From positions 90,333 through 154,332 of the forward strand of contig CAKZMU010000008.1 in NCBI GenBank assembly GCA_937129145.1: a stretch of DNA of 64,000 nucleotides, given 5' to 3'. Positions 27,013-36,031 of the stretch are shown here, in pieces. Source of the DNA: an uncultured Lacinutrix sp. (lineage in GTDB: Bacteria; Bacteroidota; Bacteroidia; Flavobacteriales; Flavobacteriaceae). Position numbers and translations under genes: made by a program. Every line of letters starts with the position of its first letter. Within the stretch, counting starts at the first letter, position 1. Under the pieces are notes generated by a model. It did no database searches. It had not been told where the DNA came from and worked only from the letters and a program-made list of their open reading frames with translations.

Positions 27013-28139
27013 CATTTATCACACCAGAGTTTCCACATCCTAGCTTAAATAAAGCAGGAGGCTTAGGTACTAGTATTAAAAATTTAGCAGTAGAATTAAT
27101 AAAAGAGAACCATCAAGTTTCTGTGTTTGTGTATAGTCAAAATAACGATGCTATAATAAAAGATAATGGTATAGAAATATATAAAATAGCACATAAAGAG
27201 TATTCATTCCTTGGATGGTATTTGTACAGAAAGTATTTACAGAAAACTATAAATAAGCACATTGTAAACAATAACATAGACGTATTAGAAGCGCCAGATT
27301 GGACAGGAATAACTGCATTTATGAATTTTAAATGTCCTTTAGTAATTAGACTCAATGGTTCTGATGCCTATTTTTGCAACTTGGATAATAGAAAACAAAA
27401 AAAGAAAAACTTTTTCTTTGAAAACAAAGCACTACAAAATGCCGATAGAATAGTATCGGTTAGTGCATTTACAGCAAAAAAGACAAAAGACATTTTTAAA
27501 TTAAAGCACGATATTCAAGTGGTTCATAATGGGATTAATTCTGAAGCTTTCAAACCTATAGATTGTGAAATCAATAAAAATCAAATTCTATATTTTGGAA
27601 CAATAATCAGAAAAAAAGGAGTTTTGGAACTCGCTCATGCTTTTAACTTATTGGTAAAAACCAAACCAGAAGCTTCTTTAATCTTTTTAGGAAAAGATGT
27701 GATAGATGTTTTTGAAAATAAATCCACTTTAGAATTATTTTTTAATATTTTATCCAAAGAAGCAGCATCTAAAGTAAAACATGTTAATGAGGTGCCTTAC
27801 AGCAAAGTTGCGGAAATTATTGCAAAAGCAAATTTGGTAACTTTGCCAAGTTTTGCAGAGGCTTTTCCTATGACGTGGTTGGAAGCCATGGCAATGGAAA
27901 AAGCATTGGTAACCTCTAACGTAGGTTGGGCAAACGAAATGATGATTGATACTAAAACTGGCTTTACTGTAGACCCTAAAGACCATATTGATTACGCCAA
28001 TAAAATGAAGTTGCTTTTAGAGGATAATAAGCTAGCAGAAAAATGTGGCAAGCACGCTAGACACGTTGTAAAACAAAAATTTGAAGCCACAATTATTGCA
28101 AACAAAAATATAAGTCTTTACAAAGACCTAATTAACTAA
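27003..28139 (+). CDS. Glycosyltransferase family 4 (GT-B)
   Basis: A 378-residue family 4 enzyme. The acceptor domain has the classic PEFPHPSLNKAGGLGTSIKNLA glycine-rich loop near residue 10, and the donor domain VVHNGINSEAFKP (about 175), ILYFGTIIRKKGVLELAHAF (about 195) and LVTLPSFAEAFPMTWLEAMAMEKALV with the E-x7-E motif (about 285-300). It is close to family members that use UDP- or GDP-sugars, but the donor is not predictable. The start overlaps the previous gene by ten bases. Confidence 0.91.
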   Translation: MHIAFITPEFPHPSLNKAGGLGTSIKNLAVELIKENHQVSVFVYSQNNDAIIKDNGIEIYKIAHKEYSFLGWYLYRKYLQKTINKHIVNNNIDVLEAPDWTGITAFMNFKCPLVIRLNGSDAYFCNLDNRKQKKKNFFFENKALQNADRIVSVSAFTAKKTKDIFKLKHDIQVVHNGINSEAFKPIDCEINKNQILYFGTIIRKKGVLELAHAFNLLVKTKPEASLIFLGKDVIDVFENKSTLELFFNILSKEAASKVKHVNEVPYSKVAEIIAKANLVTLPSFAEAFPMTWLEAMAMEKALVTSNVGWANEMMIDTKTGFTVDPKDHIDYANKMKLLLEDNKLAEKCGKHARHVVKQKFEATIIANKNISLYKDLIN

Positions 28140-29677
28140 TGAAGTTTAAAACATACATAACACCCAGCGGAGAAGAATTATTTTACACGGGAACACCCAA
28201 CGTTAATTTATTGGACCAACTCGCCAATGGTTTAGGCGATATTTGGCACAGTTCTTTTGAGCAAGGTTACAAAAATGCATTTCCAGAAATTGTATATCAA
28301 ACCGCTGTATTTTTTTGGTATGGTAATGATTTTGATAACTTGGATGAATGTGTAAGCTGGCGTTTAAATCCAAATAATTTTGTGGTTAGAAAATCGGTTT
28401 GGGAAGCACTCAACGGGTTTGATACCGATTTTGAAAACCTACAAATGCAAGCTCTGGATTTTGCATATAACGCCCTTAGAAATAATGGAGCCATACCTTT
28501 GTATATTAAAAGATTATATAGTTCAGAAGAAAAAGAAAACGTTAAAATTTCTACAAAAGACAGGTATGTATTCTATAAAAAGAACTTTAAATTAAGTCAT
28601 TCTTATTTTATGTTGTTCCGTCAAGGTATTTGGCGACTAAAAGAATGGCAGGCGTTTAGGTATGCCAATAAAAATTTTAAATTTAGAAAACCAATTGCAC
28701 CAGTTCCTACAAGAACATTAAATGCCATTGAAGGCAATCCAACGGTAAGTTATATAATTCCAACCATGTTACGTCAAGATTTCACGTTGAACTTGCTTGA
28801 AGATTTAAAAAATCAGACTTTTAAAGTAAGTCAAGTAGTGGTTGTTGATGCCACACCAGAAGATAAAAGGGACGAATCATTATATAACCCAAATGATTAT
28901 CCTTTTGAAGTAATTTTTAAATGGCAAACCACCAAAGGAAGCTGTAGAGCTCGTAATGAAGCCATCGATTTATGTACTGGCGATTATATAGTTTTTGGAG
29001 ATGATGATATTAGAATTCCGCCAAATTTTATAGAAAACCACATAAAATTATTGCAAACCTATAATGCTGGTGCATGTAATGGGTTGGATATTAGGGCAGA
29101 TAACCAATCCCAAACTTTAGATGATTTAAAGATTAAGCTCGAACAGCTTGATGCCAATATTTTTAAAGTTGGTGCAACACAATCGTTTAGTAACGCAAAT
29201 TCATGTGTTAAAAGAGACTATGTGTCTAAACTGGTAGGAAATGATATTAATTACGATGGAGGTTATGGCGAGGATAGCGATTTTGGAATATCGCTAACCA
29301 AAATTGGAGCTACAGTTCTATTCAACCCATTTTCCACCAATTTGCATTTAAAACCACCACAAGGAGGGTATAGGTTTTGGGGAAGTCAAGCAAAAATAAC
29401 TGGTAAAAAAAGAAAAACACAACCATGGGAACTCGATACACCAGTTAAATGGATAAGGCCAGTACCAAGCCCAACGATTATGTATCAGTTATATAAGCAC
29501 TCAACTAAAAAACAGCGTAAAGAGTACAAATACATATATTTTTTAAGATTTTTATTTATGGGAAATAAAGTGTTGCTACCATTAAAGATTTTAAAATTAC
29601 CTTACAGATTGATGCAATTCAAAAAATCGGAGTTTTATGCTAAAAAATTAAATGCTTTAGGAAAACGAACCAAGTAG
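28139..29677 (+). CDS. Two-part glycosyltransferase family 2 protein
   Basis: In this 512-residue protein residues about 200-430 form a family 2 GT-A domain: VSYIIPTMLRQDFTLNLLEDL, VVVDATPEDKRD, the metal motif FGDDDIRIP near residue 285 and GGYGEDSDFGISL near 378 on the acceptor side. The first 190 residues look like the second half of another GT2 domain (NPNNFVVRKSVWEALNGFDTDF near residue 78 is the usual acceptor-side motif) without its nucleotide-binding start. So this may be a catalytic domain fused to a non-catalytic relic that helps bind acceptor. It ends a tight gene run; a 90-base gap follows. Confidence 0.82.
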   Translation: MKFKTYITPSGEELFYTGTPNVNLLDQLANGLGDIWHSSFEQGYKNAFPEIVYQTAVFFWYGNDFDNLDECVSWRLNPNNFVVRKSVWEALNGFDTDFENLQMQALDFAYNALRNNGAIPLYIKRLYSSEEKENVKISTKDRYVFYKKNFKLSHSYFMLFRQGIWRLKEWQAFRYANKNFKFRKPIAPVPTRTLNAIEGNPTVSYIIPTMLRQDFTLNLLEDLKNQTFKVSQVVVVDATPEDKRDESLYNPNDYPFEVIFKWQTTKGSCRARNEAIDLCTGDYIVFGDDDIRIPPNFIENHIKLLQTYNAGACNGLDIRADNQSQTLDDLKIKLEQLDANIFKVGATQSFSNANSCVKRDYVSKLVGNDINYDGGYGEDSDFGISLTKIGATVLFNPFSTNLHLKPPQGGYRFWGSQAKITGKKRKTQPWELDTPVKWIRPVPSPTIMYQLYKHSTKKQRKEYKYIYFLRFLFMGNKVLLPLKILKLPYRLMQFKKSEFYAKKLNALGKRTK

Positions 29678-29767
29678 TAAAAAAACTTTATTGTATAATA
29701 TTTAGACTTCATTTTTTATACGATTTAATGATAGTCTTTTAAAAAAAATAGTCATATTTTTAGAGCA

Positions 29768-30703
29768 ATGAATATGCCAATAATTTCTATTGTCAGTCCA
29801 GTTTACAAGGCAGAAAATCTTGTAGAAACTTTGGTGCTTGAGATTAAAAAAGTATTAAATACACTTCAGGTTTCTTATGAAATCATTTTGGTAGATGATA
29901 GAAGCCCAGATAACTCTTGGGAAGTTATGACGCAGCTCTCATCAAAATTCCCTGAAGTAAAAAGCATTAGGTTGAGTAAGAATTTTGGACAACATCCAGC
30001 AATTATGGCTGGATTGTCAAAAGCTAAAGGCAATTGGGTCGTAGTTATGGATTGCGATTTACAAGACCAGCCAAAGGAAATTGCTGCACTTTATGAAAAA
30101 ACTAAAGAAGGTTTCGATATAGTCCTAGCAAGTCGTAAGGAACGAAAAGATGGGTTTTTTAAAAAGCTCTCCTCAAAACTATTTGCAAAACTGTATGGCT
30201 ATTTAACTGAGACCAAATACGATTATGAAGTTGCTAACTTCGGTATTTACCACAAGAAAGTCATTACATCAATTTTATCTATTTCAGATTATATAAAATA
30301 CTTTCCGTTGTTTGTGTCGTTTGTTGGATTTAATACTACAGCAATTACTGTTGAGCATTCTAAACGACCAGATGGAAAATCGTCGTATAGTTTTTCAAAA
30401 TTATTGAGTCTTGCTTTTAATTCCATTATTTCTTTTTCAAATAAACCTTTAAAATTATTTGTAAAATTTGGAATTTTCATATCTATAATATCTTTCATTT
30501 TTGGCATTTATAATATTTATTTATCGCTTTCTGGAGAAATAGATGTATTGGGTTATAGTTCAATTATAGTCTCTATATGGTTTTTGTCAGGTGTGCTTAT
30601 TACTATAGTTGGTATAACGGGAATTTATGTAGGAAAAATGTTTAACCAGACCAAAAACAGGCCTGTGTTTATTATTGATGAATATATAAATAACAATACA
30701 TGA
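29768..30703 (+). CDS. DPM1/GtrB-like polyprenyl-phosphate glycosyltransferase
   Basis: These enzymes transfer a sugar from its nucleotide to undecaprenyl phosphate, giving a donor for reactions outside the membrane. The 311-residue protein has IISIVSPVYKAENLVETL, LVDDRSPDNSWEV, VMDCDLQDQPKEI (DxD near residue 98) and GKSSYSFSKLLSLAF, in the order of the GtrB/ArnC group. Two C-terminal membrane segments lie at about residues 235-255 and 268-292. The predicted partner is a GT-C or membrane glycosyltransferase; the multi-span protein at 32700 could fill that role. It overlaps the next gene by four bases. Confidence 0.9.
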   Translation: MNMPIISIVSPVYKAENLVETLVLEIKKVLNTLQVSYEIILVDDRSPDNSWEVMTQLSSKFPEVKSIRLSKNFGQHPAIMAGLSKAKGNWVVVMDCDLQDQPKEIAALYEKTKEGFDIVLASRKERKDGFFKKLSSKLFAKLYGYLTETKYDYEVANFGIYHKKVITSILSISDYIKYFPLFVSFVGFNTTAITVEHSKRPDGKSSYSFSKLLSLAFNSIISFSNKPLKLFVKFGIFISIISFIFGIYNIYLSLSGEIDVLGYSSIIVSIWFLSGVLITIVGITGIYVGKMFNQTKNRPVFIIDEYINNNT

Positions 30704-31581
30704 CAGTTACCTTGCTTTTAATGACTCAAAAAGGATTAGAAGTACTTAATGCACTTCTAAATAATGGCTACAAAGACATTGTAAACTTGGTGGTTATTGG
30801 TAAAGACGCTAATGTTACTAATGATTTTAGTGACGACATTGCTTTGGTTTGCAAGCAGCACAATGTGGATTTTTCATGGCATAAAGATGATTATAGATTA
30901 ATATCAGATTATACATTAGCTGTGTCTTGGCGATGGCTTGTTAAAGATGTTGAAACCACTAAATTAATTGTGTTTCACGATTCTTTGCTCCCTAAGTATC
31001 GAGGGTTTTCCCCTTTAGTAAATTGCTTAATCAATAATGAAAAAACTATTGGTGTGACTTGTTTGTTTGCCACTGAAGATTATGATAAAGGCGCTATTAT
31101 TTTTCAGGAAGCTATAAACATAACCTATCCAATTAAAATCAAGGAAGCGATTGAGCAAGTTGCTAAATTATATACCATATTGGCTCTAAAAGTGCTTAAT
31201 CATTTAAAAGTGTATAAAACATTACCATCTCAGCTTCAAGACGAATCTAAAGCATCGTATAGTCTTTGGAGAAATGAAAACGACTATTTTATCGATTGGT
31301 ATAAAGATGCTGATTATATTAAACGTTGTGTTGACGCTTTAGGTACACCTTTTTTGGGTGCTAAATGTTATGTGAATGATGCTGTAGTAACCATCAATGA
31401 AGCTACTGTTGTCGATGATGTTTTTGTTGAAAACAGAGATGTTGGGAAAGTCATTTTTAACAATAAAGGTAAACCTGTAATTGTTTGCGGAAAAGGTCTG
31501 TTGCAGATTGATGATGCCATTTTTGATACCACAAAAGAATCCTTCATCCCAATTAAAAAATTTAGAATACGGTTGAAATGA
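30700..31581 (+). CDS. Formyltransferase-fold protein, probable sugar N-formyltransferase with altered active site
   Basis: The 293-residue protein resembles sugar N-formyltransferases and Met-tRNA formyltransferase, which use N10-formyl-tetrahydrofolate. The core is VFHDSLLPKYRGFSPLVNCL (residues 91-110). By comparison with ArnA and Fmt the catalytic His is H93 and the Asp is D129 (in EDYDKGA), with the exact 36-residue spacing. The catalytic Asn two residues before the His is V91 here. A C-terminal domain (about 200-293) is present. Gene order with the WecE-type aminotransferase (four-base overlap) points to acylation of a 4-amino-4,6-dideoxy sugar, but the missing Asn leaves the reaction uncertain. 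Confidence 0.8.
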   Translation: MTVTLLLMTQKGLEVLNALLNNGYKDIVNLVVIGKDANVTNDFSDDIALVCKQHNVDFSWHKDDYRLISDYTLAVSWRWLVKDVETTKLIVFHDSLLPKYRGFSPLVNCLINNEKTIGVTCLFATEDYDKGAIIFQEAINITYPIKIKEAIEQVAKLYTILALKVLNHLKVYKTLPSQLQDESKASYSLWRNENDYFIDWYKDADYIKRCVDALGTPFLGAKCYVNDAVVTINEATVVDDVFVENRDVGKVIFNNKGKPVIVCGKGLLQIDDAIFDTTKESFIPIKKFRIRLK

Positions 31582-32699
31582 GAATACCCTTCAACAAACC
31601 CTTTCTAACAGGAAAAGAAACCACATACATAGAGCAAGCTGTTGCTTCTGGACATATTTCTGGTAATGGTCATTTTACAAAAAAATGCCAACGTTTTTTT
31701 GAAAATCATTTCAGTATAAAAAAAGCACTCTTAACAACCTCATGTACCGATGCCCTAGAAATGACTGCTATCTTGTTGGATGTTAAAAAAGGTGATGAAA
31801 TTATTATGCCTTCTTATACGTTTGTGTCTTCTGCTAATGCTTTTGTACTACGTGGTGCTAAAATTGTTTTTGCCGATTCTAAACCCAATCATCCCAACAT
31901 AGATGATACAAAAATAGAAGCACTAATCACACCAAAAACTAAAGCTATTGTCGTTGTGCATTATGCAGGAAATGCCTGTGATATGGACGCTATTATGACC
32001 ATTGCCAAAAAAAACAACTTGTTTGTTGTAGAAGATGCAGCACAAGCAATAGACACTTATTACAAAGGAAAACCTTTGGGAAGTATTGGGCACTTAGCTA
32101 CATTCTCATTTCATGAAACTAAAAATATCATTTCTGGCGAAGGCGGACTGCTAGCCATTAATGACGAACAATTTATGGAACGATCAGAAATTATTTGGGA
32201 AAAAGGCACCAATCGTTCTGCTTTTTTTAGAGGAGAAGTCGATAAATATGGTTGGGTAGATATTGGGTCTTCTTTTTTACCGTCCGAAATTACAGCAGCA
32301 TTTTTATGGGCACAATTAGAGAACATAAAAAGTATTCAAGCCAAACGTAAATCACATTGGGATTACTATAACAAACATTTAGCTTCTTGGGCTACCATAC
32401 ATAATATTAAGCAACCAGAAGTGCCTGTGTCAAGCTCTAATAATGCACATATATATTATCTGGTTTGTAATTCAGGAGAGCAACGCACAGCTTTAATCAC
32501 TCATTTAAAAGCAAATGGAATTCATGCTGTATTTCATTATATAAGTTTGCATTCTAGTCCTTTTTTTACCAACAAACATGATGGGAGGTTGTTAGAGCAT
32601 AGTAATTATTACACAAAATGCTTGTTACGTTTGCCTTTGTTTTATCAATTAAATCCAGAGGTTGTTGTTCAAGTTTTGTTGTCATATAATAAAAATTAA
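31578..32699 (+). CDS. wecE: dTDP-4-amino-4,6-dideoxygalactose transaminase (WecE/RffA type)
   Basis: This PLP enzyme converts dTDP-4-keto-6-deoxyglucose to the 4-amino sugar. The 373-residue sequence follows E. coli WecE closely from memory: IPFNKPFLTGKE at the start, LLTTSCTDALEMTA, DEIIMPSYTFVSSANAFVL, VVEDAAQAID, the PLP lysine in SFHETKNIISGEGG (about residue 181), EKGTNRSAFFRGEVDKYGW and HYISLHSS. All domains are complete. The genes for making the keto sugar (rmlA, rmlB) are not in this window and must lie elsewhere. It overlaps the formyltransferase-like gene and abuts the membrane protein gene that follows. Confidence 0.93.
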   Translation: MRIPFNKPFLTGKETTYIEQAVASGHISGNGHFTKKCQRFFENHFSIKKALLTTSCTDALEMTAILLDVKKGDEIIMPSYTFVSSANAFVLRGAKIVFADSKPNHPNIDDTKIEALITPKTKAIVVVHYAGNACDMDAIMTIAKKNNLFVVEDAAQAIDTYYKGKPLGSIGHLATFSFHETKNIISGEGGLLAINDEQFMERSEIIWEKGTNRSAFFRGEVDKYGWVDIGSSFLPSEITAAFLWAQLENIKSIQAKRKSHWDYYNKHLASWATIHNIKQPEVPVSSSNNAHIYYLVCNSGEQRTALITHLKANGIHAVFHYISLHSSPFFTNKHDGRLLEHSNYYTKCLLRLPLFYQLNPEVVVQVLLSYNKN

Positions 32700-33911
32700 A
32701 TGCTAAAAATTAGTAAAAATATTATTTTCATAATAATACTCATCTATGCAATAATGGGTGGAGCATACATGCTAAATTTAACTCCAGGAACTGGTGATGA
32801 AAATTTATTTATTAGTGATTTATATTTAATAGAGAGTGAAGGTTGGATTGAAGCTATTAAAAAAAACATATCCATACCTCATGCAGTTTTAGTGTATCCA
32901 TTTTCTTTAATTTTTAAAAACTATATAGCATTAAGGTTTGTAAATGTATTACTTCTGATAACGCTTTATGGCTATTTTTTCTTTAGAAATAAACCATCAT
33001 TATCCTTTTTTGGATATCTCACGTTTTTTTTAGGAACTTCAAAAGTCTTTTTTATTGGTACAAATGATGCTTTGTTTATTCTTGGGTTGGTTATTTTTTT
33101 AAATGAAGTATTTAAACTCACAATAAACGAACCTTGGAAACCAAGCTTAGCGCTTTGTGCCTTATGTATTAGTATATTTACTAGGTCAATGTTTATTGTT
33201 TACTTACCAATATTATTATTGAGTGTTTATTTGATAATAAAACATAAAGCGCTAAGTGGAAGACAGTTAGTGCTACCATCTCTAATCTTTTTAGCTTTAA
33301 TAATATGTAATGTGCCTTCAATTCAATCTAATGGAAGGCTGTCTTACGATTTAAAGTCGCCACCACAAGACTTAAATGTAACTTGGGCACAAAGGCAATA
33401 TTTAGCCCAAATGATGGTCAATGAAGGGCAATTACCAAATTATAGCCATCCATCATTCGAGGAAACTCAAGCATATATTGATACACATGGAGAAGATGCT
33501 TTACCAAAAACAACATTACAAGGCATTTTATTTAATCCAATAATGACCGTCAAAGAATTTTTTAAAGACTTTTTTGATATTTGTTTCTTTGGTTTTAGAC
33601 AATTAGGACTCTTATTGTTTATACCCATTGGTTACTTATTTTTTCTAATCTATAGAAGGAAATTTAATTTGAATGATGTTTATGTCCCAATCTCCTTGGT
33701 TGTGATGATGAGTATTTTTGCTTTAATAATAATATCTTTTATAGAACTAAGGTGGCTGGCTTCAATATTTGTACTTGCGGTGGTTTATTGCTCTTTTATG
33801 GAATCAAGAAAACTTATTTCTAACAAAATATTTGCTGTAAATCAAGTTGTACTGCTACTTTTATCTTGTTATGGAATTTATAGAATATTACCAAAAATCG
33901 ACCTTTTTTAG
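32700..33911 (+). CDS. Multi-span membrane protein, possibly GT-C-type glycosyltransferase
   Basis: The 403-residue protein has about nine or ten hydrophobic segments, beginning IIFIIILIYAIMGGAYML (residues 8-25). A short outside loop after the first helix contains TPGTGDENLF; acidic residues there are typical of GT-C enzymes that use polyprenyl-phosphate sugars. A large loop at about residues 215-285 faces outside. I cannot match it to a named family. A Wzy-type polymerase or GT-C transferase partner of the DPM1-like enzyme is plausible. Low G+C compared with its neighbours. It follows wecE with no gap. Confidence 0.62.
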   Translation: MLKISKNIIFIIILIYAIMGGAYMLNLTPGTGDENLFISDLYLIESEGWIEAIKKNISIPHAVLVYPFSLIFKNYIALRFVNVLLLITLYGYFFFRNKPSLSFFGYLTFFLGTSKVFFIGTNDALFILGLVIFLNEVFKLTINEPWKPSLALCALCISIFTRSMFIVYLPILLLSVYLIIKHKALSGRQLVLPSLIFLALIICNVPSIQSNGRLSYDLKSPPQDLNVTWAQRQYLAQMMVNEGQLPNYSHPSFEETQAYIDTHGEDALPKTTLQGILFNPIMTVKEFFKDFFDICFFGFRQLGLLLFIPIGYLFFLIYRRKFNLNDVYVPISLVVMMSIFALIIISFIELRWLASIFVLAVVYCSFMESRKLISNKIFAVNQVVLLLLSCYGIYRILPKIDLF

Positions 33912-33914
33912 TAA

Positions 33915-34910
33915 ATGAATTTCTCATTAATTATATGTACCTATATGCGTCCACAACCTTTATTGAGGTTGTTAAACTCGGTTAACACGCAAACCCTATA
34001 TCCCAATGAGATTTTAATTATTGATGGTTCTACCAATACTAAAACAGAGCAGATATTAAATATAAATCCTTTTAAAAATCTTGCATATTTTAAAGTAGAT
34101 GATAAAAATCGTGGATTGACGAAGCAACGCAATTTTGGAATAGAAAAAGTGTTTAACGATTCGGAAATTATTTGTTTTTTAGACGATGATACCGTTTTGG
34201 AACAAGATTATTTTAAGCAGTTGCTACATACTTATAAAGTATATCCAAACGCTTTAGGTGTTGGCGGTTATATAACCAATGAGGTTACTTGGCAAAAAGC
34301 AGAAAAGAAGACCTCCAATAAACATTTTTTTTATGATGGCTTTGAACGTAGTGAACCATTACGGTTTAGATTGAGACGTTTTTTTGGTTTACAACCCAAT
34401 ACACCTCCATGCATTTTGCCTAAGTTTTCCCATGGCAGAAGTGTGAGCTTTTTACCACCTTCAGGTAAAATTTACAACGTAGAACAATGTATGGGAGGCG
34501 TGTCTTCATTTAAAAAAGACGTGTTTGATACCATGCGTTTTTCAACGTACTTTGAAGGCTATGGTTTGTATGAAGATGCCGATTTTACATTGAGACTATC
34601 AAATCTAGGCGAGTTATATGTTAACACAGCTGCAAGATTAAATCATTACCACGATGCTTCAGGAAGACCAAACAAATTTAAATACGGTAAAATGGTTGCC
34701 AGAAATGGTTGGTATGTTTGGCGTGTAAAATACCCAAATCCTAGTTTTAAGACGAGGTTGAAATGGCATTTAACGTTTATATTGCTTATGAAACTCAGAT
34801 TTATAAATGTGTTTAACACAAAAAAAAGAATAGAAGCTTTAACCGAAGGCTTTGGACGTTTTTTTGGATGGTTATCACTAATTTTCAATAAGTCAAAAAT
34901 TGAAAGATGA
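33915..34910 (+). CDS. Glycosyltransferase family 2 (GT-A)
   Basis: A 331-residue family 2 enzyme: FSLIICTYMRPQPLLRLL at the start, LIIDGSTN, CFLDDDTVLEQDYF with the metal-binding acids (about residue 92) and EGYGLYEDADFTLRLSN on the acceptor side (about 215-231). The middle insertion (about 115-200) is rich in aromatic and basic residues. The C-terminus has one amphipathic or membrane-associated helix (LKWHLTFILLMKLRF). It has the same overall plan as the domain of the 512-residue protein at 28139. Overlaps the next gene by four bases. Confidence 0.88.
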   Translation: MNFSLIICTYMRPQPLLRLLNSVNTQTLYPNEILIIDGSTNTKTEQILNINPFKNLAYFKVDDKNRGLTKQRNFGIEKVFNDSEIICFLDDDTVLEQDYFKQLLHTYKVYPNALGVGGYITNEVTWQKAEKKTSNKHFFYDGFERSEPLRFRLRRFFGLQPNTPPCILPKFSHGRSVSFLPPSGKIYNVEQCMGGVSSFKKDVFDTMRFSTYFEGYGLYEDADFTLRLSNLGELYVNTAARLNHYHDASGRPNKFKYGKMVARNGWYVWRVKYPNPSFKTRLKWHLTFILLMKLRFINVFNTKKRIEALTEGFGRFFGWLSLIFNKSKIER

Positions 34911-36031
34911 ACTTTGTAATTATATCTCACGCGTTGCATAAAACCCATGACAAGGGTTTGTATGCTTATGCACCTTATGTTCGCGAAATGAATGTATGGT
35001 TAAAGTATGTGGATAACGTAGAAATTGTTGCGCCTTTGTCAAAAAACAATGAGGTATCTCCAATAGATATGCCTTATAGTCACAACTATATTAAGATAAA
35101 TGCCATACCTCAAATACAGTTTACATCCATAAAAACAGCCATAACATCACTATTTAAGTTGCCAATAATTTTATATGTCATTTTTAAAGCCTGCAAAAAA
35201 GCAGACCATATTCATTTACGTTGTCCAGGTAACATAGGTTTGTTAGGATGCTTGATTCAAATATGTTTTCCAAAAAAACTTAAAACTGCTAAGTATGCAG
35301 GGAATTGGGATCCGAACTCCAAACAACCGACAGCCTATAGATTCCAAAAATGGCTTTTAAAGAATGAATTTTTGACCAAAAACATAAAAGTCTTGGTGTA
35401 TGGTGATTGGAAGGATACTTCAAAAAATGTAAAACCATTTTTTACAGCATCCTATAACGAAACTGAAAAAACTGAAGTACAGGCTAAATCCTTAGATGGA
35501 AAAATCAATGTTTTGTTTGTTGGTACTTTAAGCCCTGGAAAGCAACCTTTGTTAACCGTACAAGTCGTTAAAAAACTTATAGATTTAAAACATAATGTGC
35601 ATTTGGATATTTATGGTGAAGGACAACAACGCCACATAATTGAAGCGTATATCCATAAAAACAACCTAAAAAATTATGTGACTTTACACGGAAATAAAGA
35701 CAAGGAAACCCTTAAAAAAGTATACCAAGACGCCCATTTTTTAATATTTATGTCAAAATCTGAAGGTTGGCCAAAAGCCATTGCTGAAGCCATGTTTTGG
35801 AAGTGCTTACCCATTAGTACAAAAGTGTCCTGTGTGCCACAAATGCTGGGTTTTGGGAAACAAGGGAGTCTTGTTGAACCTAATATTGAACCAATAGTTA
35901 AGGAATTTAAAGTCTATTTGGAAAATAATCAGTTATATCAAGATAAAGTTGAGAAAGCGTATCTTTGGTCTAGAGCTTATACGTTAGATACATTTGAGGC
36001 CGAAATCCCCAAATTTTTAGTGAGTAAATGA
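34907..36031 (+). CDS. Glycosyltransferase family 4-like (GT-B)
   Basis: The 374-residue protein has a GT-B fold with the family 4 donor half: INVLFVGTLSPGKQPLLTVQVV (about residue 205), LDIYGEGQQRHIIEAYI (about 238) and FLIFMSKSEGWPKAIAEAMFWKCLPI, which holds the E-x7-E motif (about 283-300). The N-terminal half includes HLRCPGNIGLLGCLIQICFP, a membrane-facing helix. Retaining transfer is expected; donor unknown. The start and stop both overlap neighbours by four bases (ATGA), showing translational coupling. Confidence 0.87.
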   Translation: MNFVIISHALHKTHDKGLYAYAPYVREMNVWLKYVDNVEIVAPLSKNNEVSPIDMPYSHNYIKINAIPQIQFTSIKTAITSLFKLPIILYVIFKACKKADHIHLRCPGNIGLLGCLIQICFPKKLKTAKYAGNWDPNSKQPTAYRFQKWLLKNEFLTKNIKVLVYGDWKDTSKNVKPFFTASYNETEKTEVQAKSLDGKINVLFVGTLSPGKQPLLTVQVVKKLIDLKHNVHLDIYGEGQQRHIIEAYIHKNNLKNYVTLHGNKDKETLKKVYQDAHFLIFMSKSEGWPKAIAEAMFWKCLPISTKVSCVPQMLGFGKQGSLVEPNIEPIVKEFKVYLENNQLYQDKVEKAYLWSRAYTLDTFEAEIPKFLVSK

